A DNA stretch of 64,000 bases, from assembly GCF_004005865.1 (NCBI RefSeq), contig NZ_SACN01000001.1, positions 2,294,001-2,358,000 of the forward strand. The letters run 5' to 3'. Position 1 is the stretch's first letter. Each line of letters starts with the position of its first letter. The position numbers were made by a program, and so were the translations under genes. Source of the DNA: Sphingomonas crocodyli. Its GTDB lineage: Bacteria; Pseudomonadota; Alphaproteobacteria; Sphingomonadales; Sphingomonadaceae. The notes below the pieces were generated by a model, which was not told where the DNA came from, made no database searches, and was given only the letters and a program-made list of their open reading frames with translations. This document shows, one piece after another, positions 32,824-41,475 of this stretch.

Positions 32824-34353
32824 ATGATGACCCAGCCCACCGGCGCCCCCCTGATGCTGTTCGACAGCCTCACCCGTTCGACGCGCACATTCGCGCCGAT
32901 CGATCCGGATATGGCACGGGTCTATAGCTGCGGGCCGACGGTCTATGACTTCGCCCATCTGGGCAATCTGCGCGCTTATGTGTTCACCGATACGCTGCGC
33001 CGGGTGCTCAACTGGAAGGGCTGGCCGGTCAATCACGTCATCAACATCACCGATGTCGGGCATCTGACGTCGGATGCCGATGCGGGCGACGACAAGATGG
33101 AGGCCGCCGCCGCGCGGCAGAACCGGACGATCTGGGATATCGCGGCATTCTACACCGATGCCTTCAAGGCCGATCTGGCGGCGCTCAACATCCGCACGCC
33201 GACAATCTGGAGCGTGGCGACCGATCATATCCAGGACATGATCGCCTTCGCGCGTGAGATCGAGGCGCATGGCGCGTCCTACGAACTCGACAGCGGCCTC
33301 TATTTCGACACGTCGAAGGTGCCCGATTATGGCCGTCTGGCGGGTGCGCGCGGCGATGAAGTCGTCGGCCGCATCGCCGAGGTGGAGGGCAAGCGCAATC
33401 CGGCCGACTTCGCATTGTGGCGGCGCTCGGCGGACGGCGAGCAGCGCCAGATGGAATGGCTCTCGCCCTGGGGTCCGGGCGCGCCGGGCTGGCACCTCGA
33501 ATGCTCGGTGATGAGCATGAAATATCTGGGCGCGCAGTTCGATATCCACACCGGCGGGATCGACCATCGCGAGATCCACCATTGCAACGAGATTGCGCAG
33601 AATCAGGCGTTCACCGGCTCCGAAAAGTCGGGCGCAAACTTCTGGATGCACAACAATTTCCTGGTCGATCGCGGCGGGAAGATGTCGAAATCGAAGGGCG
33701 GCTTCGCAACCTTGGCGAGCGTGATCGCAAAGGGCGTCCATCCCCTCGCCTATCGCCTGCTCTGCCTCTCGGCGCACTATCGCAGCGAGCTGGAATTCTC
33801 GCCCGAGGCCCTGGCGGCGGCGCTGACCCGGCTTGGCCGGCTCGTGCTGGCGGTCGAGCAGGTTCGCGCACAAGTCGGCGATCCCGATTGGCTGCCGCTG
33901 GTCGCCGAGAGCGAGAAATCGAAGGGCGCGGCCTTCGCCTATCAGCGCAGCGTGATCGAGGCGGGCCTGTCCGCCCCCGCCGCCAAGCTGATCGACCAGT
34001 TTGACGAGGCGCTGTCGGCCGACCTGATGGTCCCGCAGGCGCTGCCCCTGATCGAACAGGCGGCCACCGCCAAGGCGATCCCGGCCGAGGAACGGCTCCG
34101 CCTCGTCGCGACGATGGACCTCGCACTCGGCCTTAACCTGCTCGCCACGCGCCGCATCGACCTGCGCCAGCGGCCCGACGATGCCACCGCGTCCGAAGAC
34201 GAAATCGAGGCCGCGATCGCCGAACGTCAGGCAGCACGCGCCGCGAAGGACTTTGCCGAATCCGACCGGATTCGCGACGAACTCGCGGCCAAGGGCGTGC
34301 AGGTAATGGATGGCGCCGGCGATATGCGCTGGGATTGGATGCTCAGCCTGTAA
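32824..34353 (+). CDS. cysS: Cysteinyl-tRNA synthetase
   Basis: A 509-residue class I aminoacyl-tRNA synthetase that charges tRNA-Cys in the cytoplasm. The Zn-ligand Cys36 sits in VYSCGPTVYDFAHLGNLR with the HIGH-like HLGN (45-48). The other zinc ligands are in WHLECSVMSM and GGIDHREIHHCNEIAQ, and the KMSKS loop is GGKMSKSKGGFAT. The C-terminal tRNA-binding part ends DSDRIRDELAAKG-like (SDRIRDELAAKGVQVMDG). Two ATG codons stand together at the start. A palindromic repeat lies just after the stop. Confidence 0.95.
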   Translation: MMTQPTGAPLMLFDSLTRSTRTFAPIDPDMARVYSCGPTVYDFAHLGNLRAYVFTDTLRRVLNWKGWPVNHVINITDVGHLTSDADAGDDKMEAAAARQNRTIWDIAAFYTDAFKADLAALNIRTPTIWSVATDHIQDMIAFAREIEAHGASYELDSGLYFDTSKVPDYGRLAGARGDEVVGRIAEVEGKRNPADFALWRRSADGEQRQMEWLSPWGPGAPGWHLECSVMSMKYLGAQFDIHTGGIDHREIHHCNEIAQNQAFTGSEKSGANFWMHNNFLVDRGGKMSKSKGGFATLASVIAKGVHPLAYRLLCLSAHYRSELEFSPEALAAALTRLGRLVLAVEQVRAQVGDPDWLPLVAESEKSKGAAFAYQRSVIEAGLSAPAAKLIDQFDEALSADLMVPQALPLIEQAATAKAIPAEERLRLVATMDLALGLNLLATRRIDLRQRPDDATASEDEIEAAIAERQAARAAKDFAESDRIRDELAAKGVQVMDGAGDMRWDWMLSL

Positions 34354-34354
34354 T

Positions 34355-34445
34355 CGTCATCCCGGCGGAGGCCGGGATCTCAGGCGGCTCCTGCCTCGAC
34401 CTCATCTCCCTATCTCCTGAGATCCCGGCCTCCGCCGGGATGACG
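34355..34445. repeat. Palindromic repeat family A, copy 1
   Basis: A 91-base element with outer arms CGTCATCCCGGCGGAGGCCG and their complement, and a variable centre. Lies between cysS and the ThDP-enzyme gene. Same family as the elements at 47.6, 53.1 and 57.4 kb. It could act as terminator or as a nucleoid/RNA-stability element. Confidence 0.9.
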
Positions 34446-34594
34446 GCAAGTAGAGGCCGCCTCTGCGACATGAAGTTTCCATGTCGTCACTATGACAGCA
34501 ACAAAGCCTCTATTCGGCCCGCCTGAAATGACTTAGCAATCCTCCCCATTCAGTTCGCCGCGGGGCAGCGGCGCTGTCAGGGGGAGGCAAGTTC

Positions 34595-36250
34595 ATGGCC
34601 ACGAAGGCATCCGATCTGTTCATCCAGTGCCTTGAGGAAGAGGGCTGCGAATATATCTTCGGCGTTCCGGGCGAAGAAAATCTCGACATGCTCGACAGCC
34701 TTTCGCGCTCGAAGAAGATCAAGCTGATCCTCACCCGCCACGAACAGGGCGCCGGCTTCATGGCCGCGACTTATGGCCGTCATACCGGCCGCACCGGCGT
34801 CTGCATGGCGACGCTCGGGCCGGGCGCGACCAACTTCGTCACCGCGGCGGCCTATGCGCAGCTCGGCGGCATGCCGATCCTGATGGTCACGGGTCAGAAG
34901 CCGATCAAGAAGTCGAAGCAGGGCCGCTTCCAGATCCTCGACGTCGTCGACATGATGCGTCCGATCACCAAGTTCACGCACCAGCTTGCCTCGGCCGACA
35001 ATATCCCGAGCCGCGTCCGCGAAGCCTATCGCCTCGCCGAAGAGGAAAAGCCCGGCGCGACGCATATCGAGTTTCCGGAAGACGTCGCCGACGAGCATAC
35101 CGATTCGACCCCGCTCAAGCCCTCGCTGATCCGCCGTCCGCTCGCGGAATCGAAGGGCGTGCGCGCCGCGGTGAAGATGATCGAGCAGGCCAAGTCGCCG
35201 ATCCTCGTCATCGGCGCGGGCGCGAACCGCAAGCTGACCGGTCGCATGCTGCTCCAGTTCGTCGAAAAGACGGGCATCCCCTTCGTCACCACCCAGCTGG
35301 GCAAGGGCGTGATCGACGAGACGCACCCGAAGTTCCTCGGCTGCGCGGCGCTTTCGGCCGGCGACTTCGTCCACCGTTCGATCGAGCATGCCGATCTGAT
35401 CGTGAACATCGGCCATGACGTGATCGAAAAGCCGCCTTTCTTCATGAAGAACGGTGGCTGCCCGGTGATCCACGTCAGCACCCGATCGGCCGAGGTCGAT
35501 CCGGTCTATTTCCCGAATGTCGAGGTGATCGGCGATATCGCCAACGCCGTCTGGCAGATGAAGGAGGACATCGTTCCTTCGGGCAAGTGGGACTTCGACT
35601 TCTGCTTCAAGGCGCGCGCCGCCGAAGTCGAACATACGAAGTCGCTCGAAGGCGACGCCCGCTTCCCGATCTTCCCGCCCCATCTGGTCCGCCAGATCCG
35701 CAAGGCGATGCCGTCGGACGGGATCATCTGCCTCGACAACGGCGTCTATAAGATCTGGTTCGCCCGCAATTATGAGGCGCGCCAACAGAATACCGTCCTG
35801 CTCGACAACGCGCTCGCCACGATGGGCGCGGGCCTGCCGTCGGCGATGGCCTCCGCGATGGTCTATCCCGATCGCAAGGTCATGGCGATCTGCGGCGACG
35901 GCGGCTTCATGATGAACAGCCAGGAAATGGAGACCGCGGTTCGCCTCGGCCTCAACATCACCGTGCTGATCCTGAACGACAACAGCTACGGCATGATCCG
36001 CTGGAAGCAGGCGAATATGGGCTTCGAGGATTGGGGCCTGACCTATGGCAACCCCGATTTCGTGAAATATGCCGAAGCTTACGGCGCCAAGGGCCACCGC
36101 GTCGAAAGCGCCGAGCATCTGCCGAAGCTTCTGAAGGAATGCCTCGATACGCCGGGCGTCCACCTGATCGATTGCCCGGTCGATTATAGCGAGAACGACC
36201 AGATCCTGAACAAGGACATCAAAACGCTGAGCAAGGCGGTCGAGGGTTAA
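34595..36250 (+). CDS. Thiamine diphosphate enzyme, acetolactate synthase large-subunit family
   Basis: A 551-residue ThDP-dependent enzyme. The activating Glu50 is in ILTRHEQGAGFMAATYG, the central domain follows (SPILVIGAGANRKLTGRM), and the ThDP/Mg motif begins at ICGDGGFMMNSQEMETAVRL and ends VLILNDNSYGM. It resembles catabolic acetolactate synthase and related carboligases; no regulatory small subunit (IlvN) is adjacent, so a role in branched-chain synthesis is not supported. GGGGAGG lies 8 bases before the ATG. The next gene is an aldehyde dehydrogenase, so the product or substrate may be an aldehyde or 2-oxo acid. The exact reaction is unknown. Confidence 0.88.
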   Translation: MATKASDLFIQCLEEEGCEYIFGVPGEENLDMLDSLSRSKKIKLILTRHEQGAGFMAATYGRHTGRTGVCMATLGPGATNFVTAAAYAQLGGMPILMVTGQKPIKKSKQGRFQILDVVDMMRPITKFTHQLASADNIPSRVREAYRLAEEEKPGATHIEFPEDVADEHTDSTPLKPSLIRRPLAESKGVRAAVKMIEQAKSPILVIGAGANRKLTGRMLLQFVEKTGIPFVTTQLGKGVIDETHPKFLGCAALSAGDFVHRSIEHADLIVNIGHDVIEKPPFFMKNGGCPVIHVSTRSAEVDPVYFPNVEVIGDIANAVWQMKEDIVPSGKWDFDFCFKARAAEVEHTKSLEGDARFPIFPPHLVRQIRKAMPSDGIICLDNGVYKIWFARNYEARQQNTVLLDNALATMGAGLPSAMASAMVYPDRKVMAICGDGGFMMNSQEMETAVRLGLNITVLILNDNSYGMIRWKQANMGFEDWGLTYGNPDFVKYAEAYGAKGHRVESAEHLPKLLKECLDTPGVHLIDCPVDYSENDQILNKDIKTLSKAVEG

Positions 36251-36260
36251 AACTCCTGCT

Positions 36261-36406
36261 TCCCCTCCCTATTAGGGAGGGGATTGAGGGGTGGGTGCGA
36301 GCGACGAAGTCGCGAGCATCGCCGCTCGTCGCACAAAGCTACGCCGGAGGCTTCGAGCCTCCGGCTTCGCCACCCACCCCCTTCCCCTCCCTTGCAGGGA
36401 GGGGTG
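36261..36406. repeat. Palindromic repeat family B, copy 1
   Basis: About 146 bases between the ThDP-enzyme and aldehyde dehydrogenase genes. Ends are CCCTCC/GGAGGG blocks (TCCCCTCCCTATTAGGGAGG on the left, CCCCTCCCTTGCAGGGAGGG on the right). A strong internal hairpin GCCGGAGGC / GCCTCCGGC sits near 36345. Related to the elements at 50.6 and 60.8 kb. Confidence 0.8.
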
Positions 36407-36421
36407 CAAAGGTTGGACGCA

Positions 36422-37858
<1,437 letters not shown>

Positions 37859-37903
37859 GACGTTGATCAATTGCGTTTCCGGCAATAAGAACGTCAGGAA
37901 ATA

Positions 37904-37938
37904 GCGTAACGATAACCAGGGGTGGTCAATCGTTACGC
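37904..37938. promoter_or_regulatory. Perfect inverted repeat ahead of the multiheme cytochrome operon
   Basis: GCGTAACGAT and ATCGTTACGC form a perfect 10-base inverted repeat spaced by 15 bases. Within the spacer ACCA/TGGT can extend the stem around a GGGG loop. It lies 44 bases before the proposed GTG start of the five-heme cytochrome and 46 bases after the preceding stop. It may be an operator for a dimeric regulator or a transcript hairpin; no T-run follows. Confidence 0.6.
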
Positions 37939-37981
37939 GCCGGCACGGGGCTTTACAGGGAGCGCCGAATTGGGGGGCAGA

Positions 37982-39376
37982 GTGTCAGGCAAGCTGTCAC
38001 TGGTCTATGCGGGGCTGTGTGCGCTGCTCGCGACCGCGTTGATTTCGCTCGCAGCGATTGGCGGCTGGACCGATCGTGCGCAGGCTTCGGCCTCCTCCCC
38101 CGCTTCGCGCGCGCTGCACGTTGGTGTCGCATCCTGCGCGGGTTCCACCTGTCACGGCCGCAGCGAACCGACCGGAAAGGTCGTGCGCCAGGACGAACTT
38201 CTCCGCTGGCAGGAACCGTCGAGCCCGGCGGGCAGCCATAGCCGCGCCTTCGCCGTCCTCGCCGAACCGCGTGGCCAGGCGATCGCCGCGAAGCTGGGCA
38301 TCGGCCCCGCCACCAGCGCGCCCGAATGTCTCGGCTGCCACGCCGATCCGGCTTATGCGGGCAAGGCTGCCAGCTTCCAGGTGTCCGACGGCGTAGGTTG
38401 CGAAGCCTGTCATGGCGGCGCCGGCCAGTGGCTCTCCACGCATTATGCGGTGAACGGCACGCATGCGGCGAATGTCTCGCGCGGCCTCTATCCGCTCGAT
38501 CAGCCGCGCGCCCGCGCCGAACGCTGCCTCGACTGCCACTTCGGCAGCGACAAGCCCGGCCAGTTCGTGTCGCACCGGATCATGGCCGCCGGCCATCCGC
38601 GCGTCGCCTTCGAAGTCGATCTCTTTTCCGCGCTCCAGCAGCATTGGGATGAGGACGCCGATTATATCCGCCGCAAGGGCCGCGTCTCGAACGTCCAGAT
38701 GTGGGCGATCGGTCAGGCGACCGCGGTGAACCGCGCGGTGACTCTGTTCGCCAACCCGAAGCTCGGCACCCAGGGCGTCTTCCCCGAAATCTACTTCTTC
38801 GACTGCCAGACCTGCCACCGCCAGTTCCAGGACGGGCCGAAGGGCGGCAAGGTCAGCTGGGTCGCCAATCCGGGTCGCCCGATCCCGGCCGGCATGCCCG
38901 CCTTCAACGACGAGAACATGATCATGCTCTCGGCGGCGGCGAAGGTCGCAGCACCGGGCCTCGCGGCGAAGTTCGATGCGGACAGCAAGGCGTTCCACGC
39001 CGCGCTCGCCAAGGATCGCTCCTCGGCGGTGCAGGCGGGCCTGAAGCTGGGCGCGACCGCGCAGTCGCTGGCCGACGCCTTCAGCCGCACCAGCTTCGGT
39101 CGCAACGACATTATCCAGATCGTCGATACGATCGCCGGCCCCGCCACCGCGCCGCGCTTCACCGACTATGAAGGTTCGGTGCAGGCCGTGATGGCGCTCG
39201 ACACGCTGCTCAACGCGATGGTCCACAATGGCTATGCCACGGCGGGCCAGGCCAAGGGCGTGCGCGGGTCGATCGATCGCGCCTATCGCGCCGTCAACGA
39301 CTCGAATGATTATCGGCCTGCGGAATTCCGCACGGCCCTCTCCCAGGCTGCTGCCTCGATCAGGGCGCTTCGATGA
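37982..39376 (+). CDS. Five-heme cytochrome c (cytochrome c554-like)
   Basis: A 464-residue exported multiheme cytochrome. N-terminal hydrophobic segment SLVYAGLCALLATALISLAA acts as signal or anchor, ending near ASA. Heme sites: an atypical CAGSTCH (CX4CH) at residue 52, then CLGCH (116), CEACH (140), CLDCH (182) and CQTCH (275). The remaining ~190 residues have no heme motif and are helical. The overall look is of cytochrome c554 family proteins. GTG 37982 is chosen since GGGGGG lies just upstream and an earlier GTG would fall inside the inverted repeat. The stop overlaps the next gene as ATGA. It is the first gene of the four-gene cluster, likely the periplasmic electron carrier. Confidence 0.85.
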   Translation: MSGKLSLVYAGLCALLATALISLAAIGGWTDRAQASASSPASRALHVGVASCAGSTCHGRSEPTGKVVRQDELLRWQEPSSPAGSHSRAFAVLAEPRGQAIAAKLGIGPATSAPECLGCHADPAYAGKAASFQVSDGVGCEACHGGAGQWLSTHYAVNGTHAANVSRGLYPLDQPRARAERCLDCHFGSDKPGQFVSHRIMAAGHPRVAFEVDLFSALQQHWDEDADYIRRKGRVSNVQMWAIGQATAVNRAVTLFANPKLGTQGVFPEIYFFDCQTCHRQFQDGPKGGKVSWVANPGRPIPAGMPAFNDENMIMLSAAAKVAAPGLAAKFDADSKAFHAALAKDRSSAVQAGLKLGATAQSLADAFSRTSFGRNDIIQIVDTIAGPATAPRFTDYEGSVQAVMALDTLLNAMVHNGYATAGQAKGVRGSIDRAYRAVNDSNDYRPAEFRTALSQAAASIRALR

Positions 39377-41475
39377 AAGTATCCCGGCTTACCGCGTTCG
39401 TAACGTCGCTTTCCTTCGCACTCGCGTCCTGCGGCGGCGGGGGGAGCTCGTCCAATTCGAACGGCGGCCTCCCGCCGTCGACGGCGACGCCTGACATCAC
39501 GATCACCAGCAGCGTGTTCACCGCGCCTTCCGCGCAGAACCTGACCAGCGCCGACGTCGGCAAGATCATCGCGCAATCCGCCGAAGAAGCCGCCGCGCGC
39601 GGCAAGCCCGCCGTGATCGCGGTTACGGACCGCGTCGGCAACGTGCTGGGCGTCTTCACGATGAACGGCGCGCCCAAGATCCTGACCGTCGGCACGCAGG
39701 CAAGCGAACGCACCGTCACGCGCGGCGATCTCGAAGGTCTGGTCCAGGGTCCGCCCGCCGCCGCCCCGGATGCGAGCGTCCTCGTCGCCGGCGCGATAGC
39801 CAAGGCCGTGACCGGCGCCTATCTCTCCTCGTCGGGCAACGCCTTCTCGACCCGGACGGCGAGCTTCATCGTCCAGGAACATTTCCCGAAGGCCCCGAAC
39901 ACGATCGGCCTCGAAAGCGGTCCGCTGTTCGGCGTGCAGTTCAGCTCGACGCCCTGTTCGGACCTCAACACCCATTACACGCCGGGCGGCAGCTTCCTGA
40001 TGGACGCCGTCACCCAGTTGCAGCGCATGGTCGCCGCGCAGATCGGCCCGAAGCGTTCGCCGCTGGGCCTCTCGGCCGATCCGGGCGGCATCCCGCTCTA
40101 CAAGAATGGCGTCGTCGTCGGCGGCCTCGGCGTGATGTCCGACGGTCTCTACAGCTATGACGGCAATTCGGTCGCGCCCGACAATGATCCGGACGAGTTC
40201 ATCGCCCTTGCCGGCTCGATCGGTTACGAGGCGCCCGACGCGATCCGCGCGAACCGCATCTCGATCGACGGCACCCTGCTCGCCTATAGCGAAGCGACCA
40301 CCGACGGGCTGCGCAGCAACCCGGCCAATGCCCGCGCTTTCACCGCGATCAACGGCACGCTGGGCAGCCTGACCCCGGTGCGCGGCTATTATGCGCAGAC
40401 GGGCGCGGCCGCTCTGCTCGATGGCACGACCTACGGCACCGAAGCCTCGGGCGTCCGCCTTGCGACCGCCGCCGAACATAGCGCCGGCACGGTCATCACC
40501 AACCCGGATGCCTTCATCCTGACCGACGGATCGGGCAATAACCGCTTCCCGATCCGCGCCGGCACCGACGCCGCCGAAGTCGCGCAGCCGCTGACCGCCG
40601 CCGAAGTCCGCGCGATCCAGGAAGAAGCCTTCCTGGTGATGTCGAAGGCGCGCGCCGCGATCCGCAAGCCCGATGACAGCCGTGCGCAGGTCTCGCTCTC
40701 GATCGTCGACACGCGCGGCTCGATCCTCGCGGTCGTCCGTTCGCCCGACGCCCCGATCTTCGGCATCGACGTGTCGCTCGAAAAGGCGCGCACCGCCGCC
40801 TTCTTCTCGAACCCGCGCGCCGCGGCCGACCTTACCGGCAATCCCAATCCGGGCGTCGAGGGCAGCCCCTCGGTCGCGAGCTATGTCGCCGCGATGCAGA
40901 GCTTCACCGCGCAGAACAACATCCTGAGCGGCGGCTACGGCGTCTCTGATCGCTGGCTGGGTCTTGTCGCCCGCCCCTATTTCCCGGACGGCGAAGTCGG
41001 CAAGCCCAACGGCCCGCTCTCGCGCCCCTTCTCGGCATGGAGCCCCTTCTCGGTCGGCTTGCAGAGCACGCTCGTCACCCCGAACATCCTCCAGCATGTC
41101 GGCTTCATCCTGGGCGGGGCGACCGATACGCCGCAGCGTTGCACGACGACGCCGGCCATTTCGGGCACCGCGCAGAACCGCCTGCAGAACGGCATCCAGA
41201 TCTTCCCCGGCGGCACGCCCATTTACCGCGGCAATGTGCTGGTCGGCGCGATCGGCATTTCGGGCGACGGTATCGACCAGGACGACATGATCTCGTTCCT
41301 CGGCACCTTCAACGGCAGCCAGCGTCCGCTAAGCGTCGGTCTTTCGCCGCTGGCGATGCGCGCGAGCCAGATTTCCTTCTCGCAGGCCAATGGCGCGAAG
41401 CTGCCTTATGTGCAGTGTCCGGTGCAGGAGTTTGTCGGCACCTCCGCCACCCTGGACATCTGTTCGGGCAAGTAG
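39373..41475 (+). CDS. Lipoprotein with two HbpS/GlcG-like (heme-sensing family) domains
   Basis: A 700-residue lipoprotein. The lipobox LASC places Cys20 at the mature N-terminus, followed by a Gly/Ser linker (GGGGSSSNSN), which favours the outer membrane. Two HbpS/GlcG-like (DUF336) units are seen. The first begins LTSADVGKIIAQSAEEAAAR and ends GGIPLYKNGVVVGGLGVMSD; the second begins LTAAEVRAIQEEAFLVMSKA and ends GGTPIYRGNVLVGAIGISGD. HbpS in Streptomyces binds heme and iron. The gene overlaps the five-heme cytochrome gene (ATGA) and its stop codon abuts the start of the barrel gene in the same frame. It may bind heme or a redox ligand at the cell surface; role inferred. Confidence 0.85.
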   Translation: MKVSRLTAFVTSLSFALASCGGGGSSSNSNGGLPPSTATPDITITSSVFTAPSAQNLTSADVGKIIAQSAEEAAARGKPAVIAVTDRVGNVLGVFTMNGAPKILTVGTQASERTVTRGDLEGLVQGPPAAAPDASVLVAGAIAKAVTGAYLSSSGNAFSTRTASFIVQEHFPKAPNTIGLESGPLFGVQFSSTPCSDLNTHYTPGGSFLMDAVTQLQRMVAAQIGPKRSPLGLSADPGGIPLYKNGVVVGGLGVMSDGLYSYDGNSVAPDNDPDEFIALAGSIGYEAPDAIRANRISIDGTLLAYSEATTDGLRSNPANARAFTAINGTLGSLTPVRGYYAQTGAAALLDGTTYGTEASGVRLATAAEHSAGTVITNPDAFILTDGSGNNRFPIRAGTDAAEVAQPLTAAEVRAIQEEAFLVMSKARAAIRKPDDSRAQVSLSIVDTRGSILAVVRSPDAPIFGIDVSLEKARTAAFFSNPRAAADLTGNPNPGVEGSPSVASYVAAMQSFTAQNNILSGGYGVSDRWLGLVARPYFPDGEVGKPNGPLSRPFSAWSPFSVGLQSTLVTPNILQHVGFILGGATDTPQRCTTTPAISGTAQNRLQNGIQIFPGGTPIYRGNVLVGAIGISGDGIDQDDMISFLGTFNGSQRPLSVGLSPLAMRASQISFSQANGAKLPYVQCPVQEFVGTSATLDICSGK

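Noticed and set aside
30672..32927. A 751-codon plus-strand frame opposite the second TonB receptor
   Set aside because: Antisense to a clear receptor with signal peptide, plug and barrel end; composition is typical of a shadow frame.
34355..34445. CRISPR array from the dispersed repeats
   Set aside because: Copies are single, far apart and palindromic, with no regular spacers and no cas genes.
34577..36163. A 528-codon minus-strand frame opposite the ThDP enzyme
   Set aside because: The plus-strand protein has the conserved Glu and ThDP motif; the minus frame has none.
36284..36421. Earlier start for the aldehyde dehydrogenase
   Set aside because: The extra residues are encoded by a palindromic repeat and look like repeat translation, not enzyme.
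37922..37981. Upstream GTG as start of the five-heme cytochrome
   Set aside because: It lies in the loop of the inverted repeat, lacks a good ribosome site, and would put a long polar tail before the signal segment.
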